A stretch of DNA of 64,000 bases from an uncultured Collinsella sp. (GCA_958443265.1 CAUCKA010000001.1:186001-250000); one strand, 5' to 3'; numbered from the stretch's first letter, positions 50,413-59,088 are shown. Numbers and translations: made by a program. The notes: generated by a model not told the origin, from the sequence alone.

Positions 50413-51068
50413 CGGAGGATCCTCACCTTCTTATCGATGTAGTTGCCAATGTGGCTCACCACAAAGGCTGTGCCCAGGTAGCCGAGCGCCGAGATAAAGA
50501 ACGCGGCGACGCCGCCGAGCGAGCGCGTGTTGATATAGCTCACCACGCCGGTGAGCTCCTGGGGCTTAAGCGGCACCTGACTGCCGAGCGCGGTGGTGAG
50601 CATGACGGCGATAAAGAGGTTGGTCATGGGCAGCACGCTCGAGCGCAGTGCCTGCGGAATCACGATCTTGGCGAGGATGCGGTTGAAGCTCATGCCCAGC
50701 GAGCGGGCGGCTTCCACCTGGCCGACGCCGACGGTGTTGATGCCGCTCATAAAGTTCTCGGAGCCAAAGGCAGAACCCAAGAGCACTGTGGCGACGATAA
50801 CGCAGGTGCGATAGGGCAGGACGACCTTGAGCGGCGGCAGCGCATAGACGACGATGATGAGCAGTGCGATGCCGGGGATGTTACGGAAGACCTGGACATA
50901 CAGGTCGCCAAAGACGCGCAGCGGCTTGAGCGGCGACACGCGCATCACGGTGACGGCGACGGCCAGCACCATGGCGATGGCAAACGACTCAAGTGTCATA
51001 CCCCAGGTTGCTAGCAGCGCGTCGATATAGTTTTGGCCATAGAGCGACCAGAGCTCGGAGAGACTCAT
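50409..51068 (-). CDS. Polar amino-acid ABC importer permease, first
   Basis: 219 residues; five membrane helices. The EAA loop ENFMSGINTVGVGQVEAARSLGMSFNRILAKIVIPQA belongs to the HisM/GlnP group. It pairs with the following permease gene; an overlapping stop/start implies coupled translation. A hairpin separates it from the binding-protein gene. Confidence 0.92.
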   Translation of the reverse strand: MSLSELWSLYGQNYIDALLATWGMTLESFAIAMVLAVAVTVMRVSPLKPLRVFGDLYVQVFRNIPGIALLIIVVYALPPLKVVLPYRTCVIVATVLLGSAFGSENFMSGINTVGVGQVEAARSLGMSFNRILAKIVIPQALRSSVLPMTNLFIAVMLTTALGSQVPLKPQELTGVVSYINTRSLGGVAAFFISALGYLGTAFVVSHIGNYIDKKVRILR

Positions 51069-51092
51069 GCGGACCTCCCGCCGGTAAGGAAA

Positions 51093-51118
51093 GGGGCTCC
51101 CGTGTGTACGGAAGCCCC
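51093..51118 (-). terminator. Attenuator-like hairpin between binding protein and permeases
   Basis: GGGGCTTCCGT pairs with ACGGGAGCCCC (one mismatch) and is followed on the minus strand by CTTTCC. Such hairpins commonly lower permease relative to binding-protein expression. Confidence 0.65.
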
Positions 51119-51206
51119 GACAACTCAGTGAGGAAACAGTTTAGCGCAATAAAGCGCATCGTGCGTTTCCGTATGGTTTCGTAGCGGCCGTTACTAGGCT
51201 CGCTGC

Positions 51207-52202
51207 CTAGGCGCCGATCTCGGGCAGCTCGGGAACATTGGTGTCGCCCGTACGGTCGCCAATGCAGATCTGCCACAGCTCGGTCCAGGTGCCGTCATCC
51301 TCGATCTTCTTAAGGAAGTCGTTGACAAAGGCGACACCGTCGGAATCGAGCGGCAGGCCGATGCCGTAGGGCTCCTTGCTGCCGAAGGGCTTGCCGGCAA
51401 TCTTGTACTTGCCGGGCTCGCGGACCAGGGCGCTCTGCTGCATGTTGTTGTCGATGACGTAGGCGTCAACACGGCCCTGCTGAAGTGCCTGGCGGGCCTC
51501 CTCGTCGGTCTTGAACTCCTGTTGGCTGGCCTTGGGGGCGAACTCCTCCAGGATGGCGGGGCCGTTGGAGCCGGACTGGACGGCGACGTTCTTGTCGGCC
51601 AGGTCGTCGACGCTCTTGATGTCGTCGTTGTCGGCGAGCACCAGGATAGCCTGCTGGGTGTAGTAGTAGGGACCGGCGAAGGAGACGAGCTTCTTGCGCT
51701 CGTCAGTGATGGTGTAGGTGGCAAAGACAGCGTCGACCTGGCCGTTCTGCAGGACGGACTCGCGCGTGTCCGAGGTCACCTGGGTGATCTCGACCTTGTT
51801 CTCGCCCAGAATGTAGTTGGACAGGAGCTGTGCGATACCGGCGTCGAAGCCGCGGGTCTGACCGTCTTTCTCGTTGAGGAGGGAGAAAAGTGTGGAGGTC
51901 TGAACGCCACCGATCTTAAAGACACCGGCGTCCTTGACGGCCGTGGCCCAGGTGCTGGCGGCGATGGCGTCGTCATCGGCCTTGGGGCCGTTGTCGACGA
52001 GTTTGTCGAATGCCTTGGCATCGAGTATGGTGGAAGCCTCGGTATCTTCGGAGCTCTTGGAGGAGCCGACGGCGGAACCCTTGTCGGCCTCGGCGCTGGT
52101 GTCGGAGCAGCCGGCAAGACCAAGGCCGGCAACGGTTGCGAAGGTGGCGGCAACGAAGCCGCGGCGGTCGAGAACGACCTGCTGGGAGAGGTTTTTGCTC
52201 AT
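51207..52202 (-). CDS. Polar amino-acid substrate-binding lipoprotein
   Basis: 331 residues. The N-terminus has a twin-arginine-like RRGFVAATFATVAGLGLAGC with a lipobox ending at Cys32, followed by a Ser/Asp/Ala-rich linker. The type-2 periplasmic-binding fold shows FDAGIAQLLSNYIL, NGQVDAVFATYTITDERKKLVSFAGPYYYTQQAILV and GIGLPLDSDGVAFVNDFLKKI, the glutamate/glutamine-binding group. It is the first gene of the importer operon. Export through Tat is a possibility, not certain. Confidence 0.92.
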   Translation of the reverse strand: MSKNLSQQVVLDRRGFVAATFATVAGLGLAGCSDTSAEADKGSAVGSSKSSEDTEASTILDAKAFDKLVDNGPKADDDAIAASTWATAVKDAGVFKIGGVQTSTLFSLLNEKDGQTRGFDAGIAQLLSNYILGENKVEITQVTSDTRESVLQNGQVDAVFATYTITDERKKLVSFAGPYYYTQQAILVLADNDDIKSVDDLADKNVAVQSGSNGPAILEEFAPKASQQEFKTDEEARQALQQGRVDAYVIDNNMQQSALVREPGKYKIAGKPFGSKEPYGIGLPLDSDGVAFVNDFLKKIEDDGTWTELWQICIGDRTGDTNVPELPEIGA

Positions 52203-52317
52203 GGTAGAACACCTTTCTCAATAAAATCCCTAGCGGTTGAGTAGAGTTATACCCTATCGCGCTCAAATGGGTCAACACGAAATAACTCAGAAACATACTT
52301 ACCTTATGGGTTATTGT

Positions 52318-52352
52318 ACCTACCAAAAAGGGACAGGCACCTTTGTGGTGGT
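52318..52352. repeat. R1-related palindrome ACCTACCAAAAAGGGACAGG...TGGTGGT
   Basis: It keeps the AAAAAGGGACAGG centre of R1 but has different arms (ACCAAA/TTTGTGGT), so loop conserved and stem replaced. Confidence 0.55.
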
Positions 52353-52386
52353 TCTTGCAGATGTGGTGGCCTGTCTCGCTGCTTTG

Positions 52387-52605
52387 TCTCAATCTGTAAC
52401 ATCTGCAGCCATTTTTGCCGAGCAACTGTTACAGATTGAGATTTTCTCTTCAGGGGAATTCGAATGTCTCAATCTGTAACATCTGGACGGCCAAAAGGTC
52501 CCTATCTGTTACAGATTGAGACAAAGGTCTGGGACTAAGATGTCTTATCTCAATCTGTAACAGTTAGACGGGAATTCGGGCCCTAGATGTTACAGATCGA
52601 GATAA
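52387..52605. repeat. Three tandem palindromes TCTCAATCTGTAACA (family R4)
   Basis: The units are 52387-52441, 52465-52523 and 52545-52605. Each has TCTCAATCTGTAACA and TGTTACAGATTGAGA arms of 15-18 bases (third unit with one wobble) around unrelated 25-30 base loops. Confidence 0.85.
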
Positions 52606-52623
52606 TCGCGCCGCGAAAATAAA

Positions 52624-52656
52624 AACCTCCGCAGGGGTGCTTTCCTTGCGGAGGTT
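52624..52656 (-). terminator. dxs: Intrinsic terminator of dxs
   Basis: AACCTCCGCA pairs with TGCGGAGGTT a few bases after the stop codon; the minus strand continues TTTATTTT. Confidence 0.9.
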
Positions 52657-52659
52657 TTC

Positions 52660-54441
52660 TTACTCGTTGAGTAGCCTTACGGCTTCGGCGGCCATGTTCT
52701 CGACCGTCATGCCGTTCTGAGCGAGCAACTCTTTGGGGTCGTAGCGGTCGGGGAAGCCCTTGGCGATGCCGAAGGTGCGCGTGCGCACGGGCGTGCAGGC
52801 CAAGTAGCACGCGACACGCTCGCCCCAGCCACCGTCCAAGATGCCGTCCTCGAGAGTGACGACAACGCGATGCTCGGCGGCAAGGCTGTCGAGGAACTCA
52901 CGGTCGAGCTCAGTTGCATAGCGCGGGTTGACGAGCGTGGCCTCGATGCCGTACTCGGCAGCCAAGCGGTTTGCCACGCGCTCGCCCAACTCAAAGAAAT
53001 CGCCAAGCGCGAGCACGGCCACGTCGCGACCCTGGCGCACCACGTTGTAATGAACGGCGCCGTAATCGGCGTCCTCGGCAGGCGCCAAGTCGGGGCGGCT
53101 TACCAAGCCAATGCCCGGCACGCGAATCGCCACGGGATGCTCGCGGTGATCGAGCGACCAGCTCAGCATGGACAGATATTCCTCCATACAGGCCGGCGCC
53201 AAGTAGTGCATGTTGGGAAGACCGCTCAGCATGGAAATATCAAAGAACGAGAGGTGCGTCTCGGATGTGGTGCCAAAGATCGACGCGCCAAATACCAGGA
53301 TGGTTGCGGGGGCGTCGTTGAGGCACAGGTCGTGCCACAGTTCGTCGTAGGCGCGCTGCAAAAACGTGCCGTACACACCAAAGACTGGCTTGGCACCCGA
53401 GCGGGCGAGCGCGGTGGCAAAGGTCACGGCGTGTTCCTCGGCAATGCCCACGTCGACAAACTGCTTGCCTGCCGCGGCGCGAAGCTCGGGTGTAAAGCCC
53501 ATGATGTAGGGCGTGGCAGCCGTGATGCCCACAACCTGCGGATCGCGCTCGATGGCAGCGCTCAGGGCCTCGCCCGTAATATCGGCATAGGTGCGCGGCG
53601 CAGGCTCGCTCGGATGGCCCGGGCAGAGCTTGCGCCCAGTCGCCATGTCAAACGGACCCACATGATGCCAGCGCTCGGGGTCGCTCTGGGCTGGCTCAAA
53701 GCCCTTGCCCTTTGCGGTGGAGACGTGCAGCACGATGGGATGATTGATATCGCGCAGCTCCTGCAACGCGTCGACCAGGGCCAACACATCGTTGCCGGCG
53801 TCCAGATAGCGGTAGTCGAGTCCCATGGCGCGGAAAACGTTGCGCTCGCAGGTGCCGTTGCTGGCGCGCAGCTCGGCCAGATTGCGATACAGGCCACCGT
53901 GGTTTTCGGCGATGGACTGGTCGTTGTCATTGACGACGATGATCAAGTTGCTGTCGAGCTCGGCGGCATTGTTAAAGCCTTCAAACGCCAGACCGCCCGA
54001 AAGCGAACCGTCGCCAATGATGGTAATGACGTTGTAGCTGTCGCCCGCCAAATCGCGGGCGTGTGCCAAGCCGCAGCCCAGGCTCACCGATGTGGAGGTA
54101 TGACCCATGGCGAACAGGTCGTGCTCGGACTCGTCGGGATTGGCAAAGCCAGAAGCCTCGCCATAACGCTCCGGATCGATATAGGTGTACGCGCGCCCAG
54201 TCAGCGCCTTGTGGGCGTAGGTCTGGTGCGAAACGTCAAAGACAATCTTGTCGATGGGGGAGTTAAACACGCGATGAAGCGCAACCGTAAGCTCAACGAC
54301 GCCCAAGTTGGGGGCAACGTGTCCGCCGACGGCGGCGGAGCTTTCGAGGATGGCGTGGCGGATCTCGCCGCAGAGCAGCGGAAGCTCGGCGCGGTCGAGA
54401 GCCTTGACGTCCTCGGGCGTTGTCGTTTGCGTAAGCAGCAT
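52660..54441 (-). CDS. dxs: 1-deoxy-D-xylulose-5-phosphate synthase
   Basis: 593 residues. N-terminal LPLLCGEIRHAILESSAAVGGHVAPNLGVVELTVALH, thiamine-diphosphate motif GDGSLSGGLAFEGFNNAAELDSNLIIVVNDN, catalytic Glu in VGIAEEHAVTFA and KPVFGVYGTFLQRAYDE are DXS hallmarks. It joins pyruvate and glyceraldehyde 3-phosphate in the first step of the MEP isoprenoid pathway. It is somewhat shorter than the 620-residue E. coli enzyme because of a shortened linker. Upstream GGAG is 12 bases from the ATG. Single-gene unit. Confidence 0.95.
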   Translation of the reverse strand: MLLTQTTTPEDVKALDRAELPLLCGEIRHAILESSAAVGGHVAPNLGVVELTVALHRVFNSPIDKIVFDVSHQTYAHKALTGRAYTYIDPERYGEASGFANPDESEHDLFAMGHTSTSVSLGCGLAHARDLAGDSYNVITIIGDGSLSGGLAFEGFNNAAELDSNLIIVVNDNDQSIAENHGGLYRNLAELRASNGTCERNVFRAMGLDYRYLDAGNDVLALVDALQELRDINHPIVLHVSTAKGKGFEPAQSDPERWHHVGPFDMATGRKLCPGHPSEPAPRTYADITGEALSAAIERDPQVVGITAATPYIMGFTPELRAAAGKQFVDVGIAEEHAVTFATALARSGAKPVFGVYGTFLQRAYDELWHDLCLNDAPATILVFGASIFGTTSETHLSFFDISMLSGLPNMHYLAPACMEEYLSMLSWSLDHREHPVAIRVPGIGLVSRPDLAPAEDADYGAVHYNVVRQGRDVAVLALGDFFELGERVANRLAAEYGIEATLVNPRYATELDREFLDSLAAEHRVVVTLEDGILDGGWGERVACYLACTPVRTRTFGIAKGFPDRYDPKELLAQNGMTVENMAAEAVRLLNE

Positions 54442-54669
54442 CGTTGTGGGTTACTCCATGCGAATCGAGCGCCGGCGCTCCCTCGGCCGGCACAATTGCA
54501 CAAAACAGTCTCGCACATTTTGGCGTTTGATATGTGACGGCGGCGCGGTAATTCGCCAACTGGCGGGGCAAAACGTTTTGTCCGATGCCATACTGGTAGA
54601 TTCGATGATGATTTTATTCAATGCGTGCAGGCCGTGGCTTGCCGCCGTGAGCCGCTGGAAGGAGGCAGC

Positions 54670-55206
54670 ATGTCTGATGCCGTTCGTGCCGAGAAAATCG
54701 CGCACGAGGTCGACGATGCCGCCCGTCAGCTGGCCCAGGCGGGCCGCTTGGACCTGACGCACGAGTTTATCCAGCATGGCGACGTGACGGTCTATGCACA
54801 CGTGACTTCGGTAGCGCGGGCGAGCCTGTCCTTTGCCGAGTGCTTGGGCCGTGCTGGCATTTCGGTCGACCGCGCCTCGCTGCTGCGCGGGGCCCTGCTG
54901 CACGATTACTTTCTCTATGACTGGCACGATCCCGACCCAAGCCATCGACTGCATGGCTTTCGTCACCCGTTTTTTGCCCTGGCGCGTGCGGAAGAAGATT
55001 TTGAGCTGACGTCGCGCGAGCGGAATATCATCGCGCGCCATATGTTTCCGCTGGTACCGGTGCCGCCGACATGTCGTGAGGCATGGATTGTGTGCCTGGC
55101 CGATAAATGGTGCGCGCTGCGTGAGACGGTCGCCGGCCGTCTGCGGCGCAAGGACGAGGCTGACGATGGCGTGAACAGCGAATCGAACGAAAAGAGGAGT
55201 GGGTAG
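54670..55206 (+). CDS. HD-domain phosphohydrolase
   Basis: 178 residues. His in THEFIQHGDVTVYAHVTSVARAS, the pair His-Asp in GALLHDYFLYDW, His in GFRHPFFALAR and Asp in CLADKWCALRE give the HD metal site. Substrate is unknown (nucleotides or cyclic nucleotides are usual). The ATG has an AAGGAGG site. The stop lies three bases before the GTG of the next gene, so the two are co-translated; the same pairing of an HD protein with a CmpB-family membrane protein is common in Firmicutes. Confidence 0.88.
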   Translation: MSDAVRAEKIAHEVDDAARQLAQAGRLDLTHEFIQHGDVTVYAHVTSVARASLSFAECLGRAGISVDRASLLRGALLHDYFLYDWHDPDPSHRLHGFRHPFFALARAEEDFELTSRERNIIARHMFPLVPVPPTCREAWIVCLADKWCALRETVAGRLRRKDEADDGVNSESNEKRSG

Positions 55207-55209
55207 ACG

Positions 55210-56229
55210 GTGGGAACCGCGATCGACATGGCATTTGACGGCGCGACGCTTGCCGCCTGTCCGCTCTCGGCGCTGGTACTCTCGTTTGCCTTCTACGGTT
55301 TTTGCGGCTGGGTATGGGAGTCGACAGTCTGCGCCATGCTCAACCACGGACGCTTTGCCAACAGCGGCTTTTTGCTAGGGCCGTGTTGTCCCATCTACGG
55401 TGCGGGCGGCATCGCGTGCTGGCTTTTGCTGCGCGGGATTCCGGATGCCTCGAGCCAGTTTGTCGCCGCGGCGCTTGTATGCAGCGTGATCGAATACAGT
55501 GTTGGTGTGCTGTTGGAAAAAACAACAGGCGCGCGCTTTTGGGATTACTCGCATCTGCCGTTTAACCTGCACGGACGCATCTGTTTGTACTGGGCCTGCG
55601 CGTTTGGCTTGGGTGCGCTGTGCATTTGCCGTTTAGTGGAGCCGGCATTGCTGGGGCTGCTTGCCCATCTGCCGGTGCTGATTGTGCGGCTGTCCGCCTT
55701 TATCGTCGCTGTCGCGATGATGGGCGACGCAGTGTGTTCTTTGGCCAGCTGGCGTCGCCTGTCCGACCAGCTGGAGTGCGTCCGGGCCGACCTTGCCGAC
55801 CGCATCAACGAGTCGCTTGCCGATGCCTCGGACTCAATGCTCGAGCGCATTCCTGAATCGACGATTGACTCGGTGACACAGACGCACATCCGTAGCCGTG
55901 CCGTTAACGCGTGGCTGGCCGAGCTGGGTGACGCCGCGCTCGATGCCCTGCGCGAGAAGGCTTCGATGCCGACGTTTATCTCGGATGGTGCTCGCGGCCT
56001 GGCGCTCGCTGCCCGCCGCGTGGCCGATGCCGCGCCGAGCATGCCGCGTCCGTCGCTCAGTCGTCGCCTTGCCGGCAAGCGCATGAGCCGTCCGGTGCCG
56101 AGCGTGTCGCTCAGCCGCCGCGACCTACGCTTCTTCAACGCCTTCCCGCGCCTGCGCATCAATCGCTACGAGGGCGTCATCCGAGCTACCGACCTCCGCG
56201 ACCGAGCCCGCGAGCTGTTCCGGCGCTAG
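55210..56229 (+). CDS. Putative ABC-transporter type IV (CmpB-family) membrane protein
   Basis: 339 residues from GTG 55210 (ATG 55228 is the alternative). Five to six helices in the first 180 residues contain FYGFCGWVWESTVCAMLNHGRFANSGFLLGPCCPIYGAGG and EKTTGARFWDYSHLPFNLHGRICLYW, the signature of the CmpB family (formerly DUF1113). The second half is soluble and basic, with Arg-rich segments near the end (RRLAGKRM, LSRRDLRFFN). Function is not established. Confidence 0.83.
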   Translation: MGTAIDMAFDGATLAACPLSALVLSFAFYGFCGWVWESTVCAMLNHGRFANSGFLLGPCCPIYGAGGIACWLLLRGIPDASSQFVAAALVCSVIEYSVGVLLEKTTGARFWDYSHLPFNLHGRICLYWACAFGLGALCICRLVEPALLGLLAHLPVLIVRLSAFIVAVAMMGDAVCSLASWRRLSDQLECVRADLADRINESLADASDSMLERIPESTIDSVTQTHIRSRAVNAWLAELGDAALDALREKASMPTFISDGARGLALAARRVADAAPSMPRPSLSRRLAGKRMSRPVPSVSLSRRDLRFFNAFPRLRINRYEGVIRATDLRDRARELFRR

Positions 56230-56427
56230 CCGGGACGGACGCGCTCACGGCTTCCTTGCTCGCGTATTTCCCGTTGGTTTCGCGTCCGTTGCCGCGCCGT
56301 TTCCAAGATTACGGCACCGTTTCCATTCGACAGCGCAGCGTTTAACAACGCCGTATCTGGTCTACACCAGTTGCCCCTCGGCCGCATCATGAGCGCCGAC
56401 AACGTTCATGCGACCAAGGGGGAGAGA

Positions 56428-57705
56428 ATGTACGATACGGGATCGACAACGTTTATGCTCATCTGCACCATGCTCGTGTTTTTAATGACACCGGGTCTGG
56501 CGTTTTTCTATGGCGGCCTGTCCAGGCGCAAAAATGTTATCAACACCATGCTTATGTGCTTTGGCGCCATTGGCCTGGTTGGTGTGCTGTGGATTGTCGT
56601 CGGCTGGTCGCTGGCCTACGGCGGCGACGGCTCGAGCCCGTTTATTGGAGGCCTTGACCAGCTGCTGTGCCTGCCGGTGCTCAACCAAGTGCTGCAGGCG
56701 GCCGAGGGCAATGCCGCGGACGGTGCCGTCTACCCTCAGATCATCAACATCGCCTTCCAGATGGCATTTGCCATGATCACGGCCGCTATCGTCACAGGCA
56801 GCTTGGCCGGCCGCGTTAAGTTTGGTGCCATGACGGCCTTCCTGGGCATATGGCTGCTCGGGGTCTATGCGCCGCTCGCCCACATGGTCTGGGGCGGCGA
56901 GGGCTCCTTTATCGGTGACATCATCGGTGCGCTCGACTTTGCCGGCGGCGATGTGGTGCACATTTCGTCCGGTCTTACCGGCCTGGTCCTCTGCTTAATG
57001 CTCGGCCGTCGTCGCGGTTTTGGCATGGTGAGCTATCGTCCGCATAACGTACCGCTTGTGGCGCTGGGCGCCGGCCTGCTTTGGTTTGGCTGGTTTGGCT
57101 TTAACGGCGGCAGCGAGTTTAAGGCCGACGCCGTGGCGGCACTCGCCATCCTTAACACCGTGACGGCCAGCGCGGCGGGCATGGTTTCGTGGCTTGTCGT
57201 TGAGCGCGTGCACACCGGTCGCCCCACGCTGGTGGGTGCCAGCACCGGTCTGGTTGCAGGCCTTGTGGTGGTCACGCCGGGCGCGGGCTTTGTCGAGCCG
57301 TGGGCGGCGCTGGTCATGGGCCTGATCGTCTCGCCCGTCTGCTACTTGGCTATCAGTCATCTCAAGACCAAGTTTGGCTACGACGATGCGCTCGACGCGT
57401 TCGGTTGCCACGGTATCGGCGGTATCTTGGGCGGCGTGCTCACGGGCCTGTTCTGCGTGCCGGAGCTCTCGTGGACCGGCAAGGGCGGCCTGTTCTACAC
57501 GGGCGACGTGTCGCTGCTCATCTCGCAAATTTTGGGCATTGTGGTGACGGTCGCTATTGTACTGGTGCTCGACTTGGTGATCGCCGCGGTGGTCAAGGCG
57601 CTGTTCCACGGCAGCCTGCGCGTGGACGAGGCAGACGAGGCGCTGGGCCTGGATGCGAGTCAGCACGGCGAGAGCGCCTATCCTTCTTTCTCCGGACTCG
57701 ATTAG
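56428..57705 (+). CDS. amt: Ammonium transporter
   Basis: 425 residues, eleven membrane helices. MLICTMLVFLMTPGLAFFYGGLSRRKN is the Amt N-terminus; DFAGGDVVHISSGLTGLVL and GAGLLWFGWFGFNGGSEF carry the conserved Asp and pore-lining residues; the twin-histidine region includes DAFGCHGIGGILGGVLTGLF. It conducts ammonium into the cell and is followed by a P-II gene whose product should gate it. ATG 56428 with AAGGGGGAG is preferred over an ATG 19 codons earlier. Confidence 0.94.
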   Translation: MYDTGSTTFMLICTMLVFLMTPGLAFFYGGLSRRKNVINTMLMCFGAIGLVGVLWIVVGWSLAYGGDGSSPFIGGLDQLLCLPVLNQVLQAAEGNAADGAVYPQIINIAFQMAFAMITAAIVTGSLAGRVKFGAMTAFLGIWLLGVYAPLAHMVWGGEGSFIGDIIGALDFAGGDVVHISSGLTGLVLCLMLGRRRGFGMVSYRPHNVPLVALGAGLLWFGWFGFNGGSEFKADAVAALAILNTVTASAAGMVSWLVVERVHTGRPTLVGASTGLVAGLVVVTPGAGFVEPWAALVMGLIVSPVCYLAISHLKTKFGYDDALDAFGCHGIGGILGGVLTGLFCVPELSWTGKGGLFYTGDVSLLISQILGIVVTVAIVLVLDLVIAAVVKALFHGSLRVDEADEALGLDASQHGESAYPSFSGLD

Positions 57706-57808
57706 CAGCTTCCCCAAGCACCGCACCTTGCCGTTCAATCGTCGCTCACGTACTTAAGTACGCTTCGCTCCTCTTTCACGGCAATCTGCGGCACTTGGGA
57801 AACCTGCT
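57704..57808. repeat. Branched palindrome between amt and glnK
   Basis: The outer arms AGCAGCTTCCCCAAG and CTTGGGAAACCTGCT begin at the amt stop codon. TGCCGT/ACGGCA pair inside, with the perfect palindrome CGTACTTAAGTACG (57749-57762) at the tip. Confidence 0.6.
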
Positions 57809-57917
57809 AAGACCAGTCAGTTGAACTTATTGATCTCTGAGGTTGGTTTGCGGCACCTGGAAAACCCGTGCCATGTGAAGGTAAATCAATTTCTTTTATT
57901 GAAGAGAGGAATTCACT

Positions 57918-58256
57918 ATGAAGAAGATTACAGCGATTGTTCGTGCCGAGAAGCTTGAGGTTCTCAAAGATGCGCTGTTTGCGGCTGATGTTCGCGGCAT
58001 GACCATCAACCAGGTGCAGGGCTGCGGCGCGCAGCATGGCTGGAAGGAATACGTGCGCGGCAACGAGCTGCTCGTCAACACGATCCCCAAGGTGCAGTTC
58101 ACCCTCATCTGCGCCGACGAGCATGTCGACGGTATCGTTGACATTATCTGCAACGCCGCTCGCACCGGTGCCGTCGGCGACGGCAAGATTTGGGTCGAGC
58201 CGGTCGAAGAAGTCATCCGCATTCGCACCGGCGAACACGGCCCGGCCGCGGTGTAG
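57918..58256 (+). CDS. glnK: P-II nitrogen regulatory protein
   Basis: 112 residues. KKITAIVRAEKLEVLKDAL, RGMTINQVQGCGAQHG, the T-loop KEYVRGNELLVNTIPKVQ and the C-terminal GDGKIWVEPVEEVIRIRTGE identify a P-II protein. The T-loop position equivalent to Tyr51 is Leu, so uridylylation or adenylylation there is impossible; control must be through ATP/ADP/2-oxoglutarate binding. It lies downstream of amt and probably blocks that channel when nitrogen is plentiful. Confidence 0.93.
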   Translation: MKKITAIVRAEKLEVLKDALFAADVRGMTINQVQGCGAQHGWKEYVRGNELLVNTIPKVQFTLICADEHVDGIVDIICNAARTGAVGDGKIWVEPVEEVIRIRTGEHGPAAV

Positions 58257-58330
58257 AATCGACCGTCTGCCATCCGCAACGTTAAAATGCTGCAATGAGG
58301 CACAAGACTTGCGTTGCGGATGGGCGGATT

Positions 58331-58993
58331 ATGGGTCGTAATAAATATCCCGAGGAGACGGTCGCGAAGATTCTCGACGCGGCGCTGAAGCTATTCTGCA
58401 CACAGGGTTATGAGGGGACGAGCATTCAAGATATCGTCGACCGCCTCGATGGCATGACCAAGGGTGCCGTCTATCATCACTTTAAGAGCAAAGAGGAGAT
58501 TTTCAACGCCGCATTTGATCGGGCGATGACTCCGATTGTTGAGCAACGTCGCTCAACGCTTGGTATCGGCAATATGACCGGAGCCCAAAAGCTCAAGCGA
58601 CTGTACGCGCCCGAGTCTGTCGTTCCACAAATTGAGCTATGGGCACGCATGCATCCTGCGGCAGATCCGGTAAAAAGCTCGCGTCTACTGGCGATGCAGT
58701 ACCAGGGCTCGTTCGACGAGTCGGCCGATGGCTATCTCTTGCCAGTGATCGAGGAGGGCATCGACGATGGCTCCATTGCGTGCGAATGCCCGCGCGAAGC
58801 GGCTGAGGCCGTATCGTTGTTGGCGAATCTTTGGCTGCTGCCGCTGTTCCGTCCGCTCGAGACCAAGGATCGAATGCTCGCTCGCGCTCAATGTTTGGCG
58901 CAGATGGCTGCCGCGGTGGGACTCGATTTGGGCGAGGAAGTGCTTCAGACAACGGCGCAGATTTGGGACGTATGGGACCGCGCCGGGTGGTAA
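58331..58993 (+). CDS. TetR-family regulator of the adjacent MFS exporter
   Basis: 220 residues from ATG 58331. KYPEETVAKILDAALKLFCTQGYEGTSIQDIVDRLDGMTKGAVYHHFKSKEEIF is a canonical TetR helix-turn-helix. The C-terminal ligand domain is not classifiable. Two copies of an ATAC...GGTAT dyad lie between this gene and the downstream MFS gene, likely its own operators. A terminator separates the two genes. Confidence 0.9.
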   Translation: MGRNKYPEETVAKILDAALKLFCTQGYEGTSIQDIVDRLDGMTKGAVYHHFKSKEEIFNAAFDRAMTPIVEQRRSTLGIGNMTGAQKLKRLYAPESVVPQIELWARMHPAADPVKSSRLLAMQYQGSFDESADGYLLPVIEEGIDDGSIACECPREAAEAVSLLANLWLLPLFRPLETKDRMLARAQCLAQMAAAVGLDLGEEVLQTTAQIWDVWDRAGW

Positions 58994-59006
58994 GGTGGTA
59001 ATATAG

Positions 59007-59019
59007 ATACCAACGGTAT
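59007..59019. promoter_or_regulatory. Operator-like dyad ATACC-AAC-GGTAT
   Basis: A perfect five-base inverted repeat just after the tetR stop codon; the half-site matches the stronger dyad at 59068. Confidence 0.5.
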
Positions 59020-59034
59020 GTAATAGATTTGAAC

Positions 59035-59056
59035 GGGCAGCTCCGGCTGCCCTTTT
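59035..59056 (+). terminator. Intrinsic terminator of tetR
   Basis: GGGCAGC pairs with GCTGCCC around TCCG, followed by TTTTC. Confidence 0.88.
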
Positions 59057-59067
59057 CAAGTCGATAA

Positions 59068-59088
59068 ATACATACTATCGGTATGTAT
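59068..59088. promoter_or_regulatory. TetR-type operator ATACATAC-TATCG-GTATGTAT
   Basis: Perfect eight-base arms, 13 bases before the MFS start codon and overlapping where transcription should begin; likely repressor site. Confidence 0.7.

Larger units (their letters stand above)
52203..52623. other. Intergenic region without a gene; R1 variant and three tandem R4 palindromes
   Basis: No coding sequence is seen. The left end must hold the importer promoter; the rest is repeats, listed separately. Confidence 0.5.

Noticed and set aside
52378..52607. CRISPR-like array suggested by repeated TCTCAATCTGTAACA
   Set aside because: The repeats alternate in orientation as palindrome arms, spacing is irregular, and no cas gene is nearby.
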